Positions 9,225-17,489 are shown, numbered from the stretch's first letter. The stretch is 64,000 nt of DNA from Thermoactinospora rubra (GCF_002093975.1 NZ_KZ084337.1:10645-74644), one strand, 5' to 3'. Notes: a model not told the origin generated them from the sequence alone. A program made the numbers and translations.

Positions 9225-9261
9225 ACTTCCTGTTCATGACGTGATCTCGTACTGTGCTCGT

Positions 9262-10251
9262 GTGCCGCCCGATCTCAGTCCCACCGCACGGGCTCTGCGC
9301 GCCATGGAGCTCCTCCAGGCCCGCCCTGGCGTGACGGCCGGCGAGCTCGCCGCCTGTCTGGGCGTCACGGAGCGGGCCGCGCGCCGGTACGTCGGGATCC
9401 TCCGCGAGGCGGGCATCCCCGTCGAGTCGGCTCGCGGCCCGTACGGCGGGTACAGGCTCGGGCGCGGGACGCGGCTGCCTCCGGTCGCCTTCACAGAACC
9501 CGAGGCGCTTGGCCTGGTCATGGCGGTGCTCAACGGCCAGCCGGCGGCCGCCGATGCCGACGACCTCGTCGGCGCCGCCCTGGGCAAGGTCATCCGGGCC
9601 CTGCCCGAGAACGTCGGACGGCAGGCGGCGGCGCTGCGTGAGTACGCGTCGGCGGCGCCCGACCGGTTCTCGGCCCGTCCGGATCCCGCCACCACCAGCG
9701 CGCTCGTGGCCGCCATCGCGGACCGGCGGCGCGTGGTGGTCGCCTACCGGAGCGAGTCCGGCAACCAGTGGGAGGCCGAGGTGGACCCCTGGGCGGTCGT
9801 CGTCCGTCACGGGCGCTGGTACCTGCTGTGCCACTCCCACCGCGCGGACGCCGTCCGCACCTACCGGGTCGACCGCGTCCTCCAGGTTCAGCGGAGTACG
9901 CACACGTTCGAGCCGCCCGACGACCTCGACCCGGTGGCGGCGCTGGAGGAGAACCTGGGCACCGGGTGGGAGTTCGCCACGCGCGTCGTGTTCGACGCTC
10001 CCCTGGCCGAGGTGGCGCCTTGGATCCGGCCGCCGATGGGAAGGCTCGAACCGTCGGGGGACGGGTGCGTGCTCGTCGGCAGCACGAGCAATCCGACGAT
10101 GTACGCGCAGGAGTGGCTGCCGAACGTGCCGTTCCCTTTCCGCGTCGAGGGCGGCCCGGAGCTGCGTGCCGCCCTCGCGAGTCTCGCTTCGCGTCTCGCC
10201 GCCGCCCTGGGGCCGGCCCATAGACGAGTCACGCCCGGGCCGGGGTCTTGA
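9262..10251 (+). CDS. WYL-domain transcriptional regulator (YafY family), paralogue 1
   Basis: A 329-residue protein. Residues ~8-60 form a winged helix (ARALRAMELLQARPGVTAGE, GVTERAARRYVGILREAGIP). Residues ~140-215 form the WYL domain (VVVAYRSESGNQWEAEVDPW, HGRWYLLCHSHR, RTYRVDRV), and a C-terminal WCX-type domain follows. I chose GTG 9262 over GTG 9172 because the protein then aligns from its first residue with the paralogue at 58579, and because the shared motif at 9201-9224 would otherwise lie inside the gene. WYL proteins sense nucleic acids or small ligands. It probably controls the divergent hydrolase and itself. Confidence 0.88.
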   Translation: MPPDLSPTARALRAMELLQARPGVTAGELAACLGVTERAARRYVGILREAGIPVESARGPYGGYRLGRGTRLPPVAFTEPEALGLVMAVLNGQPAAADADDLVGAALGKVIRALPENVGRQAAALREYASAAPDRFSARPDPATTSALVAAIADRRRVVVAYRSESGNQWEAEVDPWAVVVRHGRWYLLCHSHRADAVRTYRVDRVLQVQRSTHTFEPPDDLDPVAALEENLGTGWEFATRVVFDAPLAEVAPWIRPPMGRLEPSGDGCVLVGSTSNPTMYAQEWLPNVPFPFRVEGGPELRAALASLASRLAAALGPAHRRVTPGPGS

Positions 10252-10257
10252 GGGAGG

Positions 10258-10480
10258 AGACTGAGCGCATACTCCCGGCTCGGTCTCCACGAGGATGCCC
10301 TGGCCGACCAGGCGTTTGAGCTTGGCGCGGATCTTCACGGTGTTCTTCGGGACGATGGGCGGGTCCAGTGCCTGGCACAGGTCGCGAGCCCGCAGGGGCC
10401 GCTCCACGTCGGCGAAGACGTCCAGGATCTGCCGGTAGGTGGGATGGTTGGGCAGCACGGGCACCGGTGAGTCGACCTTC
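10258..10480 (-). pseudogene. Winged-helix C-terminal fragment, transposase-associated type
   Basis: The minus strand reads LPNHPTYRQILDVFADVERP, LRARDLCQALDPPIVPKNTV and KRLVGQGILVETEPG, a winged-helix domain with the repeated RARDLCQAL...PKN wording. I recall it as a C-terminal domain of transposon-linked proteins. The upstream part is missing: it is replaced at about 10470 by the RHS fragment on the other strand. Assignment is from pattern memory and is weak. Confidence 0.35.
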
Positions 10481-11445
10481 ACCTGGAACCTGACCACCTA
10501 TGCCCCCGGCACCTACAAGGTCTATGTCACCTACCCGGCCGGGGCGACGGCGACCGACGCCACCTATGCCGTCAAGCACGAGTCGGGTACGGCCAGCGTC
10601 ACCGTCGACCAGACCAGGAACGCCGGTACCTGGGTGGAGCTGGGCTCCTACACCTTCACCGCCGGGCTGGGCCAGTCGGTCACGCTGACGGACCAGGCCA
10701 ACGGCACCGTGATCGCTGATGCGGTGAAGCTGGTGCGCGACACGAGCGGGCAGGCCGATGAGGAGAAGAAGGACTTCCGCTACCTCTACGACCCCAACGC
10801 CAACCTCACCAAGATCGAGGACCATGCGCCCACCGCGAAGATCGACGTGTGGGACGTCGGCTACACCGGCCTGAACCAGATCGATACGATCAAGGAGTAC
10901 CTCGACGGGGCGCTGAAGAACACCACCGCCTACCGCTACAACGAAAACAGCGCGGTCATCGAGCGCACCCATGACAAGACGCTGGCCACCTACCGCTACG
11001 ACGTCCGTGACCTGGTCGATGAGGTGGTCAACAAGAAGTCGGCCACCGACACCGCACCGAAGGTCACCCGCTACGCCTACACCCCGCGGGCCGAGCGGCT
11101 GAGCGAGACCAAGGCCAACGGCAACACCGTCACCTACGACTACTTCCTGTCCGGGGTGCTGGCCCACTCGCTGGAGAACAAGCCGAACGGCACGCTGGTG
11201 GCCGAGCACACCCTGAACTACCAGGGCAACCTGCACCGCTCCCGCGACCACGCCAAGATCGCCAACGCCGACACCCCCGGCGCCTACCTCGAGGACATCT
11301 ACACCTACGCCTACGACCCCCGCGACCGCACGACGTCCAAGACGAAGAAGGAGGGCACCGCCGCAGCCAAGGCCACCGTCTACCCCTACCTCGGCCTGTC
11401 GGGGGAGATCCTGGATGAGGAGGTGGTCGGCAAGCTGGTCCGCCG
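10455..11445 (+). pseudogene. RHS/YD-repeat protein fragment with golvesin-like domain
   Basis: An open frame begins inside a beta-sandwich of golvesin/xanthan-lyase type (YKVYVTYPAGATATDATYAV, GTWVELGSYTFTAG, ADAVKLVRD). It continues into YD repeats (FRYLYDPNANLTKIEDH, TTAYRYNENSAVIERTHD, ATYRYDVRDLVDEVVNK, VTYDYFLSG, YTYAYDPRDRTTSK). It has no start or secretion signal, and after GKLV (about 11440) it runs into unrelated DNA. RHS/YD proteins are large secreted toxin-delivery or wall proteins. Both ends have been lost, so neither the toxin end nor the anchor survives. Confidence 0.7.
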
Positions 11446-11550
11446 AACTCTTTCGAGAGATCAGCGCCGGTGCCGCTCATCACCAACCGGGCGACGAAGG
11501 TTCGTAGGTTGCCGGGATAGGGGTCTCGGCCGGCGCGTTGGCAGCCAGCT

Positions 11551-11572
11551 GCGCCTGCCGATAACGTCATCC
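11551..11572. repeat. Solo terminal repeat similar to the DDE IS at 27425 and 30530
   Basis: GCGCCTGCCGATAACGTCAT at 11551 closely matches the left ends of the elements at 30530 (GCGCCTGCCGATAATTACAT) and 27425. No transposase of that type lies next to it, so it is either a solo end left by deletion or a chance match to a GC-rich word. Confidence 0.4.
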
Positions 11573-11582
11573 GGTCAGATCA

Positions 11583-11960
11583 AGCCTTGCTGGGGAACCG
11601 TCGGACGTACGCGATCCCCAGCCGCTCAGGGTGCGCCGCCTCAACCAAGGTGGCGACATCCGCTTCATCCCCCATGCGCCCGGACCAGGCCACATGATGT
11701 GCTCGCTGGGTCGCGGGCGCGCCGACGTCGGCCAGATATCCCGCGATGCGGGCATGAGCTCGGAGCCGCCACCCTGCGCCTGCCGAGAGGTAGGCGGCAC
11801 GCCGCACCAGGGGATGACGGAAGCGAAATCGTCCGGATGACTCCACGGGACGGACGATGTCACGCGCCACCATCTCATCGAGGGCTTGCAGAATCGCACC
11901 TTTCGGAAGCCCGGACGCCACTTCGGTCACCACGGGCTCGAACTCGTCACCGGCCGCTGT
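11583..11960 (-). pseudogene. LuxR-family AAA-ATPase regulator fragment
   Basis: The minus strand reads EMVARDIVRPVESSGRFRFR followed by HPLVRRAAYLSAGAGWRLRA, HARIAGYLADVGAP and RAHHVAWSGRMGDEADVATL. This is the linker and first helical repeats after the NB-ARC/AAA part of LuxR-type (AfsR/MalT-like) regulators. The Walker motifs upstream and the C-terminal helix-turn-helix are absent; it is cut by an IS5-type relic on one side and stops at 11583 on the other. A complete relative is the protein at 24603. Confidence 0.65.
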
Positions 11961-11989
11961 TGCCGCCGGCGCAGGTGCGTCCGCAAGGC

Positions 11990-12536
11990 GGCGGCACTCA
12001 AAACACGCCTGATGAAGCGGTGTATGCGGCGGTCGTCTCTGTGCTGGTGAGCGGATGTGCGTGGCGGGCGCTGCCGCCGTGTTTCGGGATAGCGAAGTCC
12101 ACCGCGCACCGCCGGTTTCTGATCTGGTCACGCGCCGGCGTGTGGGGCCGGCCGCACCAGGCGGTGCAGGATCAGCTCGTCGCCGAGCTGCTTGACCTGT
12201 CCCGTGTCGTGCTGGACTGCGCCCATGTACGGGCGACCCCGGCCGCGGCCGGCACACCAAGCCCGGCAAGCTCCACGCGGACAGGGCGTACGACCGCGAT
12301 GACGTGCGGCGATGGCTGCGGGGCAAGCGCATCGCCGTCCGCATCGCCCGCAAGAGAGTCGAATCCCGCCAGCGGTCAGGCCGGCACCGCTGGGTGATCG
12401 AGCGCACCATCTCCTGGCTGACCGGCTACCGCAGGCTCACCTCCGCTACAAGCGCTATTCCGGCAACTGCCTGGCCTTTCTCAGCCCCGCCGCCACTGTG
12501 TGCTGCTACAAGCACTTCATCCGGCCCACCACGTAG
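11990..12536 (+). pseudogene. IS5-family transposase with internal deletion
   Basis: The first part (NTPDEAVYAAVVSVLVSGCA, ALPPCFGIAKSTAHRRFLI, LLDLSRVVLDCAHVRA) is the N-terminus. From about 12235 the sequence jumps to KPGKLHADRAYDRDDVRRW and GRHRWVIERTISWLTGYRRL in other frames, ending AFLSPAATVCCYKHFIRPTT. The central catalytic stretch present in the relic at 7547 is missing here, so this copy cannot be active. Confidence 0.85.
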
Positions 12537-12549
12537 GACACGGTCTAAG

Positions 12550-12780
12550 CGGCGAGCGGTGGACGGCTTGCCCGCCCCTGAGCCTCGGCCCGAGCCGCGC
12601 AAGCCGCGGTGGCGCAACCTGCTCGCCCTCAGCGAGGTGGCCCGATGACCCGCTACCAGTGCCCCCACTGCTACGGCCTGCACCGCAGCGAGGACCTGCC
12701 GCGCTGCCCACCTACGGGCTCGGCTACTCCCGCGTCTGCGAGGTGTGCCGGCAGGTCGCCACCCAGACCCCATGTCGAGG
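12550..12780 (+). pseudogene. Relic of small accessory genes, including a zinc-ribbon peptide
   Basis: A frame ending PEPRKPRWRNLLALSEVAR stops at 12648, overlapping by ATGA the start of a small protein at 12645 (MTRYQCPHCYGLHRSEDLPR). The second half of its zinc site (GYSRVCEVCRQVATQTP) is in another frame, so one frameshift breaks it. CxxC pairs spaced this way suggest a zinc ribbon. Such overlapping short genes are typical of actinomycete integrative elements. Confidence 0.4.
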
Positions 12781-12940
12781 TACCCGGTGAGCGCCATACC
12801 CGTCCACGCCTCCATCACCGACCGCCACACCGGCCAGGCCATCGCCCCCTGCCCCTCCCGGCTGAGCGACCAGCAGGTGGCGCTGCTGGTGGCCGAGCAT
12901 GTTGAGCTGCTCGCCGCCGCCCGCACCGCCGGCCGTCACC
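12772..12940 (+). pseudogene. Small accessory protein relic, unknown
   Basis: From ATG 12772 the frame reads MSRYPVSAIPVHASITDRHT then SRLSDQQVALLVAEHVELLA, a plausible small helical protein. After about residue 55 the composition changes to low-complexity Arg-rich sequence that overlaps an opposite-strand frame (ending EHLQAKLRGR at 12938). I think the real gene was cut here. Function unknown. Confidence 0.3.
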
Positions 12941-13352
12941 GGCCACGCAGCTTGGCCTGCAGATGCTCGATCGAGACGGCCGAAGCATTGGCGAACACAA
13001 CAGGCGGGCGCATACTGACCACGACCTCGCCGGTGGGCGGACGATGTGGGCAACCCCGATCCAACCCCCGGCGAGGCCCCTGTCAACGCCGTCGTCCCTG
13101 GCGTTCTCACACCCGGTCACGCGCAGAACTTCTGGATAGGCGCTTAGCAGCGTCACGCGGTCACCAGGCCAAACTCATACTCCTCTGCCGTGGATGTAGC
13201 CCAAGCTTCAAAACCCTTTGAAAAGATGTCCGTGTCCTCGCCTCATGGTCCAGAATTGCCTGTGCAGGGAGCGTTAAGAAACCGGCAGGCTCGGCCGACG
13301 ACTTGCGGCCGACGGACCGGGATCATCTCATGAGTGCTGACAGGAGGCGTAA

Positions 13353-13493
13353 ATGGACCAGAATGTAGTTCATGAGCTTTGCAAGGAGATCTACGAACCG
13401 CCCATCGTGGTGGATGCGGGAGATTTCGCCAAGCAGACGCGTGGACTCACCCACTTCAACCGAGAAATCGTTTGGGGGAGAATGGGCGGATAA
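13353..13493 (+). CDS. Lasso peptide precursor (A)
   Basis: A 46-codon gene with an AGGAGG ribosome site at 13342-13347, 5 nt before ATG. The leader (residues 1-30) contains the YxxPxVxxxGxFxxxT signature recognised by the RRE protein: Tyr14, Pro17, Val19, Gly23, Phe25 and Thr29, with Thr at position -2 of the cleavage site. The predicted core is GLTHFNREIVWGRMGG (residues 31-46). Gly1 and Glu8 are spaced for an 8-residue macrolactam ring, leaving an 8-residue tail. There is no Cys in the core, so it would be a class II lasso peptide. By hand calculation the mature peptide has monoisotopic mass near 1810.9 Da. The cyclase, RRE and peptidase genes follow immediately. Identification is by motif and context; activity is unknown. 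Confidence 0.93.
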   Translation: MDQNVVHELCKEIYEPPIVVDAGDFAKQTRGLTHFNREIVWGRMGG

Positions 13494-13564
13494 CTCGAAA
13501 CTGACGTCGGACGCCCTGGTTCACACGTAGCGGACCGGAACGCAGCCGACGACGGTGAACCATA

Positions 13565-15310
13565 ATGGCATTCGGCACGGCATTGAGCACTCGCCCACTG
13601 CGGGAACCGTGGTTTGTGGTCCTTCCAGATCACCCCGCCATTGTTCCCGCAGTCCGAGTGCTGCGCTCTCAGGCGCAGCATGTGTATCGCCACCGATCCG
13701 GCCGTCCATGGCTCATGGGCTGCTGGCCGGACGAGTGGACGAACATCGAGGCGACCGGAGATGCGCAGACGGCGATACTAGGTCCGAAGCGGATCGGTGT
13801 GGACGGACATCGAAACCGGTGCCATCTCGCTGTCAACGAGGAGGGACGCCTGAGAATTCAAGGCACGCTCTCCGGCCAGGCCAGAGTTTTCCATGCGACA
13901 TTTAACACGGTTACCTTGGCTGCGAACCGGGCCGATGTACTGGCGCTTGTCACACGAGCCTCCTTTGATGAGGAGGCATTAGCTACTCGCCTGCTCGAGC
14001 TTCCTCTGGACCTGCTTCCCCTGTGGCGAGGAGTACACGCGGTCCGCCCAGACCATTGTCTTTTCATCGACCGACAAGGTCGTGCTTCAGAAATCCGATA
14101 TTGGGTTCCTCCGGAACCGGAGCTTCCGTTGTCGGCGGGAGCTCGCGAGGTCTATGCCGCCTTGAGGCGATCAGTCCGCAGCCATTTGGTGCCCGAAAGA
14201 ATATCGGCAGACCTTTCGGGTGGGCTTGACTCCACAGCGCTGTGCTTTCTGGCAGATCACGAGATGACAGCGTTGACCGCGGTGTCGGAGGATCCTGCCA
14301 ATGAAGACGCGCACTGGGCCGAGCGAGCCGCTCGCCACCTGCCGCATGCCGTCCATAAAACCGTGACGAGGGAGGAGCTCGGTCTCCACTATGACCTGGT
14401 AGACCGTAGCGGATATGGACTTGACTTCCCTTTCGTCGCGCTTCATAGCTTCGGGATCTGGGCTCGCCGCAGCGAACTGCTGGCCGCAATGGGAAGCCGC
14501 ATCCACATGTCCGGAATCGGCGGCGATCAGCTGTTCCAGCTCGGTTGGTCGTACCTCCCAGATCTGATGCGTCGGCGGCCTTTGGCGGCGATGTCGCATC
14601 TGAGAGGCAGGAGAGCACGGTGGCGCTGGCCCCTACGTACCGTCGCGCGCATGATGTTCGCCAGAACTCCCTATAGCACATGGCTCGCCAATGCCGCTAC
14701 CGTCGCTGGCGTCCCGGAACCAGGGCTTTGGGGGTTGCCAGCGCGAATACCTCCATGGGCCACTGCTGAAGCGGTTGACGCCATCCAGCGCATACTACGA
14801 AGAACTGCCGAGCAGGCTGGATCTGTTTCTCCTCATCCGGCCCAACATCAGACCGTGTTGCAGCTCTGGCAAGCCGGCATCATCTGCCGGCAGTCTAACC
14901 AGATCCCCAGCAGCTCGCGGGTGTGGCAGGTCTATCCCTACTGCGATGGGGATGTGCTCGACGCTGTCTTACGGGTGCGGTTGGAGGATCGTGGCGACCC
15001 GTGGCGCTACAAGCCATTGCTCGTGGAGAGCATGCGTGGCCACATGCCGGACCACCTCCTGGCACGAACCACCAAAGGCCATGTCGACCAGGAGATACAC
15101 GAAGGCTTCCGCCGTAACAGAGCCGACCTTCTAGCACTATGCGATGACTCAATACTTGCCGAACTCGGCCTGATAGACGAACAACAGTTGCGGCGCGTGC
15201 TGCTGGGACCGCAGGCCCCTGATACGCCCGTCGACGAGTTCGGTCACACGCTCGCCTGCGAGGCATGGCTTCGCACGCAAACGGAGGGTTCACAGTGGCT
15301 CTACACCTGA
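13565..15310 (+). CDS. Lasso peptide cyclase (C), asparagine-synthetase-like
   Basis: A 581-residue protein related to class B asparagine synthetases. The ATP-pyrophosphatase loop is SGGLDS at residues 218-223 and a second conserved motif is SGIGGDQLFQ. The N-terminal ~190 residues resemble a glutaminase fold without a leading catalytic Cys, as in lasso cyclases. It adenylates the Glu8 side chain of the core and closes the amide to the new N-terminus. The gene begins 71 bp after the precursor and its end overlaps the B1 gene by 16 nt. Its codon use is less GC-rich than neighbouring genes, suggesting acquisition by transfer. Confidence 0.93.
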   Translation: MAFGTALSTRPLREPWFVVLPDHPAIVPAVRVLRSQAQHVYRHRSGRPWLMGCWPDEWTNIEATGDAQTAILGPKRIGVDGHRNRCHLAVNEEGRLRIQGTLSGQARVFHATFNTVTLAANRADVLALVTRASFDEEALATRLLELPLDLLPLWRGVHAVRPDHCLFIDRQGRASEIRYWVPPEPELPLSAGAREVYAALRRSVRSHLVPERISADLSGGLDSTALCFLADHEMTALTAVSEDPANEDAHWAERAARHLPHAVHKTVTREELGLHYDLVDRSGYGLDFPFVALHSFGIWARRSELLAAMGSRIHMSGIGGDQLFQLGWSYLPDLMRRRPLAAMSHLRGRRARWRWPLRTVARMMFARTPYSTWLANAATVAGVPEPGLWGLPARIPPWATAEAVDAIQRILRRTAEQAGSVSPHPAQHQTVLQLWQAGIICRQSNQIPSSSRVWQVYPYCDGDVLDAVLRVRLEDRGDPWRYKPLLVESMRGHMPDHLLARTTKGHVDQEIHEGFRRNRADLLALCDDSILAELGLIDEQQLRRVLLGPQAPDTPVDEFGHTLACEAWLRTQTEGSQWLYT

Positions 15311-15555
15311 GAGAGGACGTTTCGTTGACGTCTGCTGATCACGGTGCCGTCCTACTCGACGAACGAGCTGGTCGTTATTGGCAGCTCAACTCATGTGGGG
15401 CTCTCGTCCTTGGAGTGCTGCTCGATAACGGCGACCTTGAGCGAGCGGTAGCCGAGCTGCGACTCCGATACAACGTATCGGCGGAACGAGCGTGTATGGA
15501 TGTAGCTGCTTTCCTGGAAGAGATGCGGGACAAAGGGCTGGTGGTGGAGCAATGA
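15295..15555 (+). CDS. Lasso peptide RRE protein (B1), PqqD-like
   Basis: An 86-residue PqqD-fold protein. Strands and helix are visible in VALHLREDVSLTSADHGAVL, LDERAGRYWQLN and AVAELRLRYNVSAERACMDV. RRE (RiPP recognition element) proteins bind the leader Tyr-Pro region and present it to the peptidase. I prefer GTG 15295, which has GGAGGG 6 nt upstream and gives the normal PqqD N-terminus, over the in-frame ATG 15265. The stop overlaps the B2 start by ATGA. Confidence 0.9.
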   Translation: MALHLREDVSLTSADHGAVLLDERAGRYWQLNSCGALVLGVLLDNGDLERAVAELRLRYNVSAERACMDVAAFLEEMRDKGLVVEQ

Positions 15556-15965
15556 CCTTCGTCGCTGCCTATGACCGTCCTGGGGTGCCCTGGCGCAGCC
15601 GACCGGCGGCATGGTTGGCGATTGGCGCCGCCCGTATCATCGCGTCAAGAAGTCCTCGGCAGATCCGCCGGATATTGGAAGTCGTCCGCCGAGGCGCTCG
15701 CCCGGCTCGCTACGCGCACGCCGCACGGGCTCGCAAGGCGGTTACAGGACTCAGCGCTCGCTGTGCTGGTGAGGGATGTCTGCAGCGGGCCATCGCCGTG
15801 GCGTTGTTGTGCCGGTTACGCGGCATGTGGCCAACCTGGCATGTGGGAGTACGCATCGAGCCGTTCGGCGCGCACGCCTGGGTGGAAGCTGACGGTGTCC
15901 CGGTGGACGAGCAGCAGCCTGCTGGTTACTACATGCCCTTGATCACCGTTGCTGCCCGGCCATGA
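15552..15965 (+). CDS. Lasso peptide leader peptidase (B2), transglutaminase-like
   Basis: A 137-residue protein with the B2 cysteine-protease fold. GEGCLQRAIAVALLCRLRG carries the nucleophile (Cys76) and FGAHAWVEADG the His (His108), a 32-residue spacing as in McjB. An acidic pair Asp119-Glu120 stands where the third triad residue is expected; the exact residue is uncertain. It would cut after Arg30 of the precursor. ATGA overlap with B1 implies translational coupling. No ABC transporter gene follows, so export is unexplained. Confidence 0.9.
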   Translation: MTFVAAYDRPGVPWRSRPAAWLAIGAARIIASRSPRQIRRILEVVRRGARPARYAHAARARKAVTGLSARCAGEGCLQRAIAVALLCRLRGMWPTWHVGVRIEPFGAHAWVEADGVPVDEQQPAGYYMPLITVAARP

Positions 15966-16446
15966 CATTCCTCGGCGTCAGGTGGATGCTGTCGTTGTCG
16001 ACGATCACCACGATGGCCGGGGCGGCCGGGACGGCGGCCCCGGCACCCAGCCGGGCGCTTGTCGTCCGGGCCGCCGACTTCGCGTGGCGTCACGATTCAG
16101 ATATGGCTGGATATGACACCGCCAAAGCGGCCGGGTCGACCCGAGGGGCTTCATGGGGTGCCGGCCGTCGGTCACCCGCCAACCCGCGCGGATATGCCAG
16201 GTGGCCGGCCGATGGGGTCAAGGTGGTCTTCTCGACCACCTTGACCGAAGCGCCGTGGAACGCGCCCGCATCGTGAACGCTACCGCCGCCACGGGCCACG
16301 AAGCGGCCGGAGCCGGGCGGGACGCGCACGCAGCGGAGCTGGGTTCGATCAGGGGGCGCGATTCGTTTCGGATCATCCGGATCATTCGGGCGATTCGATC
16401 CCTGTCTGATGCTGAGCCTATGTCATGATAACGACAACTGTTTTCA
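15966..16446. other. 480-bp stretch downstream of the lasso genes; DHFR-like relic
   Basis: A forward frame starting at 15962 (ATGA overlap with B2) is open for 104 codons but has no family signature over most of its length. Near 16214-16260 it reads VKVVFSTTLTEAPWN, which matches the KVVFSRTLxxxxWN strand of RibD/DHFR-like reductases (compare the intact protein at 23885). I treat it as a short relic, not as part of the lasso operon. Further on are three 9-bp direct repeats and an inverted repeat, listed separately. Confidence 0.4.
16369..16395. repeat. Three 9-bp direct repeats
   Basis: CGGATCATC, CGGATCATT and CGGGCGATT follow one another without gaps. They could be a regulator binding array or slippage product. 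No gene start lies directly beside them. Confidence 0.4.
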
Positions 16447-16447
16447 T
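16425..16447. promoter_or_regulatory. Inverted repeat upstream of methyltransferase relic
   Basis: ATGATAAC, 7 bp, GTTTTCAT: 8-bp arms with one mismatch, AT-rich against a GC-rich background. It recalls metal-regulator boxes (Zur/Fur type), but the spacing is longer than the usual Zur box, so the regulator is unknown. Confidence 0.35.
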
Positions 16448-16506
16448 TGCGAGTCCCCCCTCCGAAAAGCCGGCCCGTGAATCCTGTCTCCCCATCCCGC
16501 GCGCGC

Positions 16507-16938
16507 ATGTGGCTGGAACGGTGGGACGCGCAGCAGGAACGGTACGCCGCCGACCGTGAAGGGCGTTTCGCGACGATCTGCCACGCACTCGCACACGCCT
16601 TGCGGAATGTGCCCGAGTCGCTGATCCTTGATCTCGGGTGCGGTCCCGGCTCCTTGTCCGCGCGGGTGGCCCGGCACCTGCCCGCGGCCGAGATCGTCGC
16701 CGTGGACATGGATTCGCTCCTGCTGGTCCTCGCCCGTGCCGGCCATCCGGGCGGCGTACGGTTCGCCGAGGCTGATCTGAGCACTCCCGGCTGGTCGGGC
16801 AGCCTCGGCCTGAGTTGCAAACGGACGCTGCCATGTCGACCACCGCGCTGCACTACCTGCCACCAGAGGCCCTGGCGTAGCTGTATGAGGAGCTGTTCGG
16901 GCGGACGCGGCCTGGCGGCGTCTTCATCAACGACCCTG
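16507..16938 (+). pseudogene. SAM-dependent methyltransferase, frameshifted and truncated
   Basis: From ATG 16507 the frame reads MWLERWDAQQERYAADREGR and LILDLGCGPGSLSARVA, with motif I (DLGCGPG) of class I methyltransferases and IVAVDMDSLLL as motif II. After about 16800 the meaning continues in another frame (TTALHYLPPEALA, stop, LYEELFGRTRPGGVFINDPA), so a frameshift and a stop break it. At 16938 the gene is cut by the end of an IS1182-type fragment (CTGGTTAACTCGCG). Confidence 0.75.
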
Positions 16939-17270
16939 CTGGTTAACTCGCGGCGCGTTGGTTGTGGTCCGTGACCTGACGGTGGTCGGTGTGGATCATG
17001 AGGGTGGCCGGTTTCCCCTCGTCCCGGCTGCTGTTGGAGTGTTTCGGTGTCTGTGCAGCCGTGTCCGTGGCCGGAGCCGTCGCCGCATGTGGCCGAAGCG
17101 ATCCGGGCGATGCATCGAGGACGGCGGGAGATGCCGTTGCCGGTTCGGGCGCGCGATGAGCTGGGTGAGTTGTTCGCCAATGAGCAGTTCGTGGCCGCAT
17201 TCGGGGGCGGGGGGCGGAGGGGCGGCCGGGCTGGTCGGGCCTTCCCGCACAGAAGTGGACACGCGTTGGA
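16936..17270 (+). pseudogene. IS1182-family insertion sequence, left-end fragment
   Basis: The end CTGGTTAACTCGCG is shared with the fragment at 28683-29180 in the opposite orientation. The transposase N-terminus reads WPEPSPHVAEAIRAMHRGRR and ARDELGELFANEQFVAAFG, the standard IS1182 beginning. It breaks off after about 70 residues, where an IS3-type fragment on the other strand begins. Confidence 0.7.
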
Positions 17271-17287
17271 GTGTGTCATGCGGCCAG

Positions 17288-17405
17288 GGTCAGGCTACTC
17301 GGTCTTTGCCGTGTAGCTGCTCGTAGGCGACGGGGCTGAGGTGCCCGTTGGGCGAATGCCTTCTGCGGGTGTTGTAGCGGGTCGGCCATCGAAAGACCGA
17401 GCGCC
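17288..17405 (-). pseudogene. IS3-family transposase, last ~35 residues
   Basis: The minus strand reads VFRWPTRYNTRRRHSPNGHL then SPVAYEQLHG and a stop. This is the extreme C-terminus of IS3-family OrfB integrase-core transposases (xRYNxxRxHxxLGxxSPxxYE). Nothing else of the element is left. A related but different remnant lies at 22480. Confidence 0.75.
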
Positions 17406-17489
17406 GGCAGGTGGCGTCGCCGTCGTGGGGTGCACCTTGGCCTGGCCCCACTGCGCACGCTGTCTCACCAGCCAGGTCATACCGCGGTG

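Noticed and set aside
9172..9261. Longer WYL protein starting at GTG 9172
   Set aside because: It would place the shared operator motif inside the gene and does not align with the paralogue, which aligns from GTG 9262.
10439..12397. A single 652-codon open frame spanning RHS, a junction and an IS5 N-terminus
   Set aside because: It is a chance fusion in GC-rich DNA: the RHS part lacks a start, ~11450-11990 is antisense to a LuxR fragment, and the last part is an IS5 transposase.
15265..15294. ATG 15265 as the start of the RRE protein
   Set aside because: GTG 15295 has a GGAGGG ribosome site and gives the standard PqqD N-terminus; the upstream 10 codons are cyclase coding sequence in another frame.
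15962..16276. Open frame with ATGA overlap to lasso B2, as a fifth lasso gene
   Set aside because: Most of its length has no conserved pattern and a DHFR-like relic is embedded. Lasso tailoring or transport genes look different.
16425..16447. Calling the inverted repeat a Zur box
   Set aside because: The arm spacing (7 bp) is longer than the usual Zur site and the adjacent gene is a dead methyltransferase.
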